Shown: positions 1-6,880 of the stretch, in pieces | How positions within the stretch are numbered: position 1 is the first letter of the stretch | How the letters are laid out: each line of letters begins with the position of its first letter | NCBI GenBank assembly: GCA_003133685.1 | Contig: PKYQ01000008.1 | Location: forward strand, 1-42,506 | Length of the DNA stretch: 42,506 nucleotides | Direction: 5' to 3' | Source of the DNA: Acidimicrobiaceae bacterium | Lineage (GTDB): Bacteria > Actinomycetota > Acidimicrobiia > Acidimicrobiales > RAAP-2 | The notes under the pieces: model-generated | Seen by the model: the letters and a program-made list of their open reading frames with translations, nothing else | The model's database searches: none | What the model was told of the DNA's origin: nothing | Translations under genes and position numbers: made by a program

Positions 1-100
1 CGGAGAAGGCTGGAGGGGTGTCGTGCTTAGAGCACTGGTCCATTAGGTCGCCACCGCTGCCTCGAGGTTCAATTCCATAAAACGAGCAGGAGGTGACCGA
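1..100 (+). other. 5' flank of IS110-type fragment; possible left-end non-coding region
   Basis: This stretch precedes the IS110-type transposase start and holds a strong ribosome binding site (AGGAGGTGA at 88-96). A perfect 4-bp hairpin (GTGC-TTAGA-GCAC, 23-35) and a T-arm-like string (GGTTCAATTCC, 66-76) are visible. Members of the IS110 group carry a structured non-coding RNA (bridge RNA) between the left end and the transposase, so this could be the 3' part of one. No IS boundary can be seen because the window begins here. Confidence 0.3.
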
Positions 101-242
101 ATGATTTTTGTTGGAGTCGATTGGGCCGAGGCCCACCACGACGTGTACGTCATGAGTGCAGAGGGTGCGGTGCTCGCGAGAAAACAGATCCCCGATTCAC
201 TGGCCGGTGTGAGTGAACTCCACGCACACTGTCGTTCACTGA
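101..242 (+). pseudogene. IS110-family transposase, N-terminal fragment
   Basis: The first 47 or so codons read as the start of an IS110-family (DEDD) transposase. The opening strand VGVDWAEAHHDVYVM carries the first catalytic Asp, followed by the ADSL/SELHA-like segment usual in this family. The start is ATG with an ideal Shine-Dalgarno. After about position 242 similarity stops and the frame runs into a simple-sequence repeat read as Asp-His, ending at 388. That is far short of the roughly 350-400 residues of a functional enzyme. The Asp-His stretch is best explained as out-of-frame reading of the Thr/Pro linker of the neighbouring CHAP gene. I read this as a truncation product of an IS110 insertion or deletion, not an active gene. 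Confidence 0.75.
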
Positions 243-887
<645 letters not shown>

Positions 888-1068
888 CGTTCTGGGCTGA
901 GGTTGAAATACGTGCGACTTCGTCAACTAAACCTTCGGACTCCATCACGGTCTTTGGTTGCGCGCTGGTAGCGCAGTGCCGCACTCGCTGAAGCGTGCCC
1001 CGCACGGTGCATCGAGTTGTCCAGTGACATTCCCGCTCGATCACTGGATAACACTCGAAAACTTGGTG
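888..1068. other. Intergenic stretch with one inverted repeat
   Basis: No gene is supported here. An 8-bp perfect inverted repeat (TCCAGTGA at 1020-1027, TCACTGGA at 1041-1048, 13-nt spacer) lies about 20 bp outside the left end of the adjacent mobile element. It may be the remnant end of another insertion or a hairpin; no poly-T follows. Confidence 0.35.
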
Positions 1069-1069
1069 G

Positions 1070-1086
1070 GTTAGCGACAGAAGTCG
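1070..1086 (+). repeat. Left terminal inverted repeat
   Basis: This is a 17-bp perfect match to the reverse complement of 4041-4057. Its inner part, CGAC-AGAA-GTCG (1075-1086), is itself a small palindrome. Confidence 0.85.
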
Positions 1087-1164
1087 TTGATCAGCATCTA
1101 CGTGGGCACATGTGCACCGTGTTCCCACGGTCACGAGCGGATTGTCCCAGTCGCGAAAGACGGA

Positions 1165-1500
1165 CTATTTACTTGTCCGGCTTGACTCGAAGTCGGTGCT
1201 CGAGAGCGCTTCGAGCTCCTTTACCAATTCGCGAAGTCGACGGTGCGCGGCGAGCGCCGGTCGAAGTTGTTCGGCTTCTTCGTTGCTCAAGGTCGTCGTC
1301 ACTTGTCGACCGTTCACCTGGTGGCTCCAGGTCGGGTACGGACCGTGCAACACCGGCGGATCGGCTCGACAGTGACATCCCACGCCCGCGCAGCGCGTGG
1401 AGCGCTGCGAGAGCGTGCCCGCCACTACCGGCCCGCGCGTCAGGCGGTTGATCTCGGCGAGAATCACTCGGCGTCGCTCACTCGTCACCGTCACCAGCAT
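1165..1500 (-). CDS. Small Cys-containing protein of transposon (DUF6788-like)
   Basis: The product has 111 residues. A conserved-looking core has Cys37, Cys42 and Cys44 followed by RADPPVLHGPY, then a helical C-terminal half (LRELVKELEAL). This layout resembles a family I know as DUF6788, found next to transposase or integrase genes and of unknown function; the family assignment is from memory. Cys spacing suggests metal or nucleic-acid binding, which is inference. The ATG at 1500 is preceded by a weak G-rich site, and a TTGACA lies upstream on this strand (1530-1535) within a palindrome. It is transcribed divergently from the recombinase/transposase pair and lies inside the same inverted repeats, so it is probably an accessory or regulatory protein of the element. 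Confidence 0.65.
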   Translation of the reverse strand: MLVTVTSERRRVILAEINRLTRGPVVAGTLSQRSTRCAGVGCHCRADPPVLHGPYPTWSHQVNGRQVTTTLSNEEAEQLRPALAAHRRLRELVKELEALSSTDFESSRTSK

Positions 1501-1510
1501 CCCCCATCAC

Positions 1511-1540
1511 CTATCTTGATGATAATATATGTCAAGATAG
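1511..1540. promoter_or_regulatory. Palindromic operator/promoter region between divergent transposon genes
   Basis: CTATCTTGA (1511-1519) and TCAAGATAG (1532-1540) form a perfect 9-bp inverted repeat with a 12-nt AT-rich spacer, in an otherwise GC-rich element. It occupies nearly the whole gap between the minus-strand gene start (1500) and the plus-strand GTG start (1547). A TTGACA on the minus strand and TAATAT-like sequence on the plus strand suggest overlapping divergent promoters. Its position makes it a likely binding site for a protein of the element. Confidence 0.55.
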
Positions 1541-1546
1541 TTCTTA

Positions 1547-2323
1547 GTGGCCCTCGGTCAACGCGACGCCAGTGTGCTTCGACGCTTCGAGGAGTTCTGC
1601 GCACTGGAGGGACTCCGCGTCGATCGGGCTCTCGCCGACGCCCACGTCGTCGAGGCGTTCCTCACGATCAGCTGTTCGACACTGTGCGCGCACTCGCTCG
1701 GAACCTACCGCTCGACGCTGCGTCGTTTGGGTGGCGCTCCTCGCACGCCCCGCGCGTTCTCGGCCTCGCTCGCCCCCGCCCCTTACAGTGAACGCGACCT
1801 CGCGGCGCTGTGGTCGCGCGCGCGCAGCCAGGCCAGCGCCGCGCGAATCGCCAACGCCACCGTGCTGCTCGCGGCGATGGTGGGCGCGGGGCTTCGCCCG
1901 CGCGAGGTGGCTCACCTGCGTGCACCGGACGTTCTTCGCTCGAGGGGGCGAGTGAGGGTAAGGGTGCGCGGGAACCCCTCACGACTCGTGCCGGTCGAAG
2001 GTCGCGGCGCGAGCGTCCTCGTGGCGCTCGCCGAGGAACAACGCGACTATCTCTTTCGCCCGAACGCTCTTGTGCGCGACACAAAGAACCTCGTGGGTGA
2101 GATCGCCGCTTCACTCGCGGGCGACCCCGACGAGGTGGTGCTCTCGAGTGGACGTTGTCGTTCGACGTTTCTCTGTGCGCACCTCGCGAGCGACACCGCG
2201 CTACGCGAACTGTGCGCTCTCGCGGGACTCGGTGAAGTCGAGTCGCTGGCGCGTTACGCGCGCCACGTGGCGAGTGCGCCCCAGACGAAGGCCGAGCTGC
2301 GCGCTCGGGCGCGTCGGCGATGA
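1547..2323 (+). CDS. Degenerate tyrosine-recombinase-like protein of transposon
   Basis: The product has 258 residues and the organisation of a phage-integrase/XerD-type protein. Residues about 1-70 resemble the SAM-like DNA-binding arm (a helix pair plus the YRSTLRRLGG segment). A catalytic domain follows, with the first-box Arg117 in GAGLRPREVAHLR. The second box reads GRCRSTFLCAHL, so the HxxR Arg is kept (Arg205) but His is replaced by Gly202. The third-box His is not evident. Tyr237 in LARYARHV is in the place of the nucleophile. Either chemistry is altered or the protein serves for DNA binding or targeting. The GTG start at 1547 has no Shine-Dalgarno and lies 7 nt from the palindrome, suggesting a leaderless message. 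The stop overlaps the next gene's ATG (ATGA at 2320-2323), implying coupled translation. Confidence 0.7.
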   Translation: MALGQRDASVLRRFEEFCALEGLRVDRALADAHVVEAFLTISCSTLCAHSLGTYRSTLRRLGGAPRTPRAFSASLAPAPYSERDLAALWSRARSQASAARIANATVLLAAMVGAGLRPREVAHLRAPDVLRSRGRVRVRVRGNPSRLVPVEGRGASVLVALAEEQRDYLFRPNALVRDTKNLVGEIAASLAGDPDEVVLSSGRCRSTFLCAHLASDTALRELCALAGLGEVESLARYARHVASAPQTKAELRARARRR

Positions 2324-3927
2324 GCCGACGCGCGATTCCCAACGAGGAAGTGGCGCGTTGCCTCGCGCTCGTCGAACGCTCGGGGGTTGCCGAGTGGCTC
2401 GAGACTGAGATTGAGGCCCGTTACCGTCGCCCCGGGCGACCCCGCGAACTCTCCGTCGTGGCGTTGCTGACGGCACTGCTGCTGCTCGCCACCGACGATC
2501 GCGCGCTGCACCTCTCGGCCGTGACCGAGGTGCTGTTCTGCCGGCTCTCCGACGAGGCGAAGGCGACCCTGAGTGTTACCGGCGACGCCCAGGCTCAGCG
2601 TTCCTTCCTCGCGCGTTACCGCCAGGTGCGCTACCTCTTTCACGCGGTTACTTCGGTGCTCGACCCCTCGGGACTGCCGAAGAACCAGCGCCTGGGTGTC
2701 GAAGAGTTCGCGCGGCGTTGCGTCGAACTCGGCGACGACGAGGTGCGTGACGCGAGGGATCGCGTCGAGTCCTTTACCGGCGCGATGCTCTCGGCCAGCG
2801 TCGCCGAGTGCGAGCGACCATCACGTCTCGCCTACGGACTCGACGCCACGCCGGTGCCGCTCTTCTCGCGCGGACCGTCGAAACGCAGTGGCCTCTGCGC
2901 CACGGACCCCGACGGAGGATGGTACGTGCGCGAGGGCGACCACCGCGAGCGCGAAGACCACAAGGGTCGACGACGCAGCCGCGTCGCCTGGGCCCTGGAG
3001 GCGACACTGCTGACGACCGCGTCGCGCGAGCCCGGGAGTCTCGCTGCGTTCCCCAACCTCGTGGTCGGTCTCGCGCTGGATCGACCGGGCGTCGACCCCG
3101 GCGGCACGGCGCGACGAGTCTTAGCCGGGGCGCGCTCGCGCGGCTTCGCGCCGGGACCCCTCGGCGTCGACCGCGCCTACTCGGGCGCACTGAGTACGGT
3201 CTTTCACCTGCCGGCGCGCGCGATGGGCTTTGAGCTCGTGATCGACTACCGCGTCGACCAGCTCGGTCGCCAGGCGAACAGCCACGGCGCGGTCTTGGTC
3301 GAGGGCGCCTGGTACTGCCCGGCGATGCCCGAGGTGTTGGTGAGTGCGACGTTGGATCTGAGGAGCGGCGTCATCGACGCCGCCACCTATCGCCAGCGCA
3401 TCGAGGCGCGACGCGCCTACGCGCTGCGGCGCAAGTCCGGCCCTGACGCCGACGGCTACGAACGCTTCATGTGTCCGGCCCAAGGCGCACGTCCCAAGGT
3501 GCGCTGCCAGCTGCGCCCCTCCTCACTCGCGGTCCTCGGCGCGAGACCGGTCAACCCACCGGCGTCACCATCGCTGCTCTGTTCACAGCACGCCATCACC
3601 ATCGCGCCCGACGTGGCCGCGCGCCACGCCCAGTCCTTCGCTTACGGATCAGAGGAGTGGGCGCGCCACTACGCGACGCTGCGCAACACCATCGAAGGGT
3701 GGAACGGGTTCGTGAAGGACCCCGCGCACGAAGCGTTAGCCCAGCCGGCGCGACGCCGCGTGCGCGGCATCGCCGCCCAGAGCATCTTCGTCACGCTGCT
3801 AATCGTGGCGGCGAACCTGCGCAAGATCGATACCCACCATCACCAGATGATTCATCGTGACGAGCTCGAAGCGAGAAAACGCGCCCGCCGACGACGGGTA
3901 AGTCTGACGGACTACCTCGCCAGCTGA
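2320..3927 (+). CDS. DDE-type transposase
   Basis: The product has 535 residues. It looks like an RNase H-fold transposase of the IS4/IS1182-like kind: Asp175 in YGLDATPVP, Asp284 in GVDRAYSGA and Glu459 in RNTIEGWNGFVKD give a plausible DDE triad. The NTIEG.NG..K signature before the last helix is characteristic of this superfamily. The long 109- and 175-residue spacings imply an insertion domain before the Glu. A basic segment (KRARRRR) near the C-terminus could bind DNA. It presumably cuts and joins the ends of the surrounding element. It is translated by ATGA overlap from the recombinase-like gene, and codon use (very GC-rich, Arg-rich) matches that gene. No frameshift or stop interrupts it. 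The exact family is uncertain. Confidence 0.75.
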   Translation: MSRRAIPNEEVARCLALVERSGVAEWLETEIEARYRRPGRPRELSVVALLTALLLLATDDRALHLSAVTEVLFCRLSDEAKATLSVTGDAQAQRSFLARYRQVRYLFHAVTSVLDPSGLPKNQRLGVEEFARRCVELGDDEVRDARDRVESFTGAMLSASVAECERPSRLAYGLDATPVPLFSRGPSKRSGLCATDPDGGWYVREGDHREREDHKGRRRSRVAWALEATLLTTASREPGSLAAFPNLVVGLALDRPGVDPGGTARRVLAGARSRGFAPGPLGVDRAYSGALSTVFHLPARAMGFELVIDYRVDQLGRQANSHGAVLVEGAWYCPAMPEVLVSATLDLRSGVIDAATYRQRIEARRAYALRRKSGPDADGYERFMCPAQGARPKVRCQLRPSSLAVLGARPVNPPASPSLLCSQHAITIAPDVAARHAQSFAYGSEEWARHYATLRNTIEGWNGFVKDPAHEALAQPARRRVRGIAAQSIFVTLLIVAANLRKIDTHHHQMIHRDELEARKRARRRRVSLTDYLAS

Positions 3928-4016
3928 CGTCGTTCACGAGAATCACCGTCAGAACTACAGACGTCGAGTCACCCGATGACAAACGCGCATGTCAGCGTGA
4001 TGGCACACCGTTACAA

Positions 4017-4030
4017 CCGACTTTTGTCGG
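4017..4030. repeat. Subterminal palindrome of the transposon
   Basis: CCGAC-TTTT-GTCGG is a perfect 5-bp stem with a 4-nt loop, 10 bp inside the right terminal repeat. It repeats the CGAC-N4-GTCG core found within both terminal repeats, so the right end has two copies of a probable protein-binding motif. Confidence 0.6.
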
Positions 4031-4040
4031 TGCAGTCAGC

Positions 4041-4057
4041 CGACTTCTGTCGCTAAC
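4041..4057 (-). repeat. Right terminal inverted repeat
   Basis: Reverse complement of 1070-1086, 17 of 17 bases. Three bases separate it from the tRNA-Leu CCA end at 4061-4063. Confidence 0.85.
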
Positions 4058-4060
4058 TTT

Positions 4061-4147
4061 TGGTGTCGAAGGCGGGACTTGAACCCGCACGCTCCTAAGA
4101 GCACCAGCCCCTCAAGCTGGCGCGTCTGCCTATTCCGCCACTCCGAC
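4061..4147 (-). tRNA. tRNA-Leu (anticodon GAG), CCA encoded
   Basis: The minus strand folds into a class II tRNA. The acceptor is GUCGGAG paired with CUUCGAC, followed by discriminator A and genomic CCA. The anticodon arm is CCAGC-UUGAGGG-GCUGG, giving anticodon GAG (reads CUC/CUU Leu). A long variable arm (GCUCUUAGGAGC) and T-arm CGGGUUCAAGUCCCG follow. It lies directly beyond the transposon's right end and downstream of no other stable RNA. Confidence 0.95.
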
Positions 4148-4191
4148 GCGAAGTTCTACTTTAGCCGCTACCTACCAAGCGCTTCTCCAAC

Positions 4192-5853
4192 TCAACCCGA
4201 CGTTGTCGGTGGCGTAACTGTCCAATTCGGCACTTCGTCGAGCAGGCCCGGTACGGAGAAACTCGTGGTGACGCCGGTCAGCGTGTTGGTCCACGCTAAG
4301 AGAGACGGCGACGTGAAGAGCGGTCGTACCCAATACGAACTCTGAATCTTCTGGTCCATCTGCAGCCACGTGGAGGAGGCGGTCACCGGATTGAAGTTGG
4401 CGATCGCTTGATTGAACAACGCGGTCACTGCCACGGCGCGCCATCCACTGGGATAGGCGTCGGCGTAACCCGGGCCGCTCCACGACCTCGCCGCGTAGGA
4501 GACTGCGGTAATCGTCGGTCGGGTGAATAACGCCATGTCGTCGCTATTGGTCGCCGTCGCGACGGCGGCCGCCACGTCACTGCGCATCTCATCGATGTTC
4601 ACTTTGATGCCGATTGATGCCCACTCGGCAACGACGGCGGAGGCAACCGTGTGATCGAGGTCACTGGGCCCGACCGCCATTCGCAACACGAGCGGCGTTC
4701 CCGACGGCGTCGTCCAGCCGGACTTCAGGTGCACGAATCCGCTCTGTGACAAGACGTCGAGCGCGCACTGCAGGCAGTCGCCCAGACCGTTGTGCGAGGT
4801 ACCCGGCGCCAGGGTCGTCGTGGTGGTCTGAGCCGACGGTGACGTTCCGGCCGGCCCGGGATAGTTCGATTGGCCTTGGGAGTACAGCGCGGAGGCCGCG
4901 ACCGACGGCGAGAACGTCACCGCGCCCCAGAGTTGATCGACCAGTGACTGGCGGTTTATCGACCAACTCAGCGCCTCGCGCACGACGATTCGCCTGATCA
5001 GCGGTCGCGTTGACGCGAACGAGATCTCTTCGATGTCACTCGAAGTCCCGATGTGACTCATCACGTTGGGGCGTGCGCTGATGGCCTGGACCAGCGCACG
5101 GTTGACCACGAAGGACAAGTTGACGAAGTTCGCGTTCACCGACGTGGGCATCGCCGCGGCGTCGGTGATCACGATTCGACCGAAGCGATCGGTGTCGATG
5201 GGCCAGTGTTTGTTCATCGTCAACACAACGCGATTCGGCGTCGCACTGGTAACCGCGTACGGGCCGAGGGTCGGTCGCGCGAGCAATGACGAGAGTGAAC
5301 AGCCGCCCTGGGTGCCGAGCGCTTCGACGTCGCGGAACAAGAGGTTCCAGTCGGCGTAGGGGGTGTCGAAGACGGCCGTCACGACGTCGCCGTCCTTGGA
5401 GACCGAGAGCGTCTTGATGTCGCGGTAGCCGTCGCTCAGAACCGTCTTCACGGCCCGGGCGCGAAGCCACCAGCCCAGAAGGTTGTTGCCATTGAAGGCG
5501 GTGCCGTTACTCCACTTCTCGTTCGGCGTGATGGTGTAGCGCACCGTCTCGGGCGTCAACGACGTCAATTCGGCCGACGCGATGGGACCGTTCTCGCCGT
5601 AGAGGCTGCCGGCACTCGTCGTGAGGAAGGCCGACGGGACGATGAGGTCATTGACCGCCTCGGACGTCGGCGTCGCCCCGGCGTCGAGGAAGGTGCAACC
5701 GTTGAACGGTCCCGGGAGCGAGACGTTGATCGTCTTGGCGTTCAGCGAATTGGCCTTGGCCGGCACGGCGCCGGAACGGCCAAAGGGAATGAGCACCGCG
5801 GCAACGATCAGGGCGAGAATCGCGCCCCGCCCGATTGATCCTCGCCGGACCAT
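4192..5853 (-). CDS. Extracellular solute-binding protein family 5 (peptide/nickel-type ABC importer)
   Basis: The product has 553 residues. A basic N-terminus and hydrophobic stretch (about residues 8-24) followed by an Ala-rich AxA region give a Sec signal peptide. There is no lipobox Cys at the cleavage site, unlike most Gram-positive binding proteins. The mature part has family 5 traits: YTITPNEKWSNGTAFNG near 108, the VREALSWSINRQSLV segment, and a Thr-rich linker around 340-350. Family members bind oligopeptides, dipeptides or nickel and hand them to OppBC/DppBC-type permeases. The ATG is 4 nt after the secG stop, so it is cotranscribed with the glycolytic genes. No permease adjoins it; the importer at 17696-21507 lacks a binding protein and is the obvious partner (inference). 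Substrate unknown. Confidence 0.8.
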   Translation of the reverse strand: MVRRGSIGRGAILALIVAAVLIPFGRSGAVPAKANSLNAKTINVSLPGPFNGCTFLDAGATPTSEAVNDLIVPSAFLTTSAGSLYGENGPIASAELTSLTPETVRYTITPNEKWSNGTAFNGNNLLGWWLRARAVKTVLSDGYRDIKTLSVSKDGDVVTAVFDTPYADWNLLFRDVEALGTQGGCSLSSLLARPTLGPYAVTSATPNRVVLTMNKHWPIDTDRFGRIVITDAAAMPTSVNANFVNLSFVVNRALVQAISARPNVMSHIGTSSDIEEISFASTRPLIRRIVVREALSWSINRQSLVDQLWGAVTFSPSVAASALYSQGQSNYPGPAGTSPSAQTTTTTLAPGTSHNGLGDCLQCALDVLSQSGFVHLKSGWTTPSGTPLVLRMAVGPSDLDHTVASAVVAEWASIGIKVNIDEMRSDVAAAVATATNSDDMALFTRPTITAVSYAARSWSGPGYADAYPSGWRAVAVTALFNQAIANFNPVTASSTWLQMDQKIQSSYWVRPLFTSPSLLAWTNTLTGVTTSFSVPGLLDEVPNWTVTPPTTSG

Positions 5854-5857
5854 TCCG

Positions 5858-6088
5858 TTACTGCAAACGCAGGTCGAGCGTCAGCGTGGCGAAGGTGAAA
5901 ATCAACGCGACGGCGATCGTGATGCGGTCAAGATTGCGCTCGACCACGGTCGAACCGGAGGCCGCGGAGCCCATGGAGCCACCCAAGAGGTCCGAGATGC
6001 CACCCCCGCGTCCCGAGTGCAGTAGGACCAGGAAGATGAGCCCGACCGAGGCCAAAGCCTCAATTGTGATGAATGTCCAGGTGAACAA
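5858..6088 (-). CDS. secG: Protein translocase subunit SecG
   Basis: The product has 76 residues and two hydrophobic helices (about 5-24 and 54-72) around a Gly/Ser-rich loop (SGRGGGISDLLGGSMGSAASGS). This is the normal SecG topology and length. SecG joins SecYE in the membrane and aids preprotein translocation. The start is TTG at 6088, chosen because GGAGG lies 5 nt upstream, 12 nt after tpiA. Its position after gap-pgk-tpiA is conserved in actinobacteria. The following solute-binding gene starts 4 nt downstream. Confidence 0.9.
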   Translation of the reverse strand: MFTWTFITIEALASVGLIFLVLLHSGRGGGISDLLGGSMGSAASGSTVVERNLDRITIAVALIFTFATLTLDLRLQ

Positions 6089-6100
6089 CGTTTCCTCCGA

Positions 6101-6880
6101 TTAGCGCTTTAAAGCGTAGCAGTCGTCACATGCCTGAATAATGGCAAGGAACGACTCCGCTTTGAGGCTCGCTCCCCCGACGAGAAACCCGTCGGCGCGA
6201 CCTTCGGCCACCAGTGACGCCGCATTCTCCGCGTTGACCGAGCCCCCGTAGAGGACGCGTGCTTCCTTGAACGGTGCGGCGAGCACCGAACGGACGTGGC
6301 TCATCATCGCGCGCACCTGTTCGACATCGGCCGTGAGACCCGTGCCGATCGCCCATAGGGGCTCGTAGGCAATCGTGACCTGCTCGGCGAATCGCTCGTC
6401 CAGCCCGTCGAGGGCACTGCGCAGTTGACGTCGCACCCACTCGTCCTGATTGCCGTCTTCGCGAACGTCGAGCGCCTCCCCGACGCACAAGACCACCTTC
6501 AGGCCGGCGCGCACGACGGCGCGCAAGGTCAACGCGACGGTCGCGTCGTCCATGTCGTACATCGCGCGTCGCTCGGAGTGTCCGACGAGGACCCACGTGA
6601 CGCCGAGGCGCTTGAGCATCGAGAGACTGACCTCGCCCGTGTGGGCGCCGTTTTCGTGTGGATTCACGTGTTGGGCCGCGACGGCGATCGGGATCCGTTC
6701 GGAATCCACGATCGAGGCCACGCTGCGCAGGTCCACGAACGGCGGCGCCACGACGATCTCGGTGTGTTCGGACGGCCGGTTCTTCAACAGCACGCCGATC
6801 TGTTGTCCGAGGTGCACGGCCTCGACGAAGTCGAGGTTCATCTTCCAGTTGCCGATGACGAGTGGCTTCGGGGCCGCCAT
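6101..6880 (-). CDS. tpiA: Triosephosphate isomerase
   Basis: The product has 259 residues, the usual length. It interconverts dihydroxyacetone phosphate and glyceraldehyde 3-phosphate in the cytosol. Visible active-site residues are Asn11/Lys13 in GNWKMN, His101 in VGHSERR and the catalytic base Glu173 in AYEPLWAIGTG. The phosphate-binding YGGSVN and VGGASL segments lie towards the C-terminus. Its ATG (6880-6878) overlaps the pgk stop (TGATG), so translation is probably coupled. It belongs to the gap-pgk-tpiA-secG operon. Confidence 0.97.
   Translation of the reverse strand: MAAPKPLVIGNWKMNLDFVEAVHLGQQIGVLLKNRPSEHTEIVVAPPFVDLRSVASIVDSERIPIAVAAQHVNPHENGAHTGEVSLSMLKRLGVTWVLVGHSERRAMYDMDDATVALTLRAVVRAGLKVVLCVGEALDVREDGNQDEWVRRQLRSALDGLDERFAEQVTIAYEPLWAIGTGLTADVEQVRAMMSHVRSVLAAPFKEARVLYGGSVNAENAASLVAEGRADGFLVGGASLKAESFLAIIQACDDCYALKR

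Larger units (their letters stand above)
1069..4060. mobile_element. ~3-kb three-gene transposable element with 17-bp terminal inverted repeats
   Basis: A perfect 17-bp inverted repeat (GTTAGCGACAGAAGTCG) stands at 1070-1086 and, reverse-complemented, at 4041-4057. Between the two lie a minus-strand small Cys-containing gene and, divergently, a tyrosine-recombinase-like gene overlapping a DDE transposase. TTGGTG occurs just outside each end (1063-1068 and 4060-4065) and could be a target-site duplication, although spacing to the repeats differs by one base. The right copy overlaps the CCA end of tRNA-Leu, so the element sits at the 3' terminus of that tRNA without destroying it. All three frames are open, so the element may be functional. 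I cannot assign it to a named IS family. Confidence 0.75.

Noticed and set aside
1-80. tRNA gene before the IS110 fragment
   Set aside because: D-arm-like and T-arm-like strings are present, but acceptor and anticodon stems do not pair, so no tRNA is called.
2774-3190. Arg-rich minus-strand and alternative-frame ORFs across the transposase
   Set aside because: Typical long shadow frames in very GC-rich DNA; composition is unnatural and the transposase frame explains the region.
4198-4210. CCGAC-GTT-GTCGG hairpin as terminator of the solute-binding gene
   Set aside because: It lies inside the last codons, has a short stem and no T-run.
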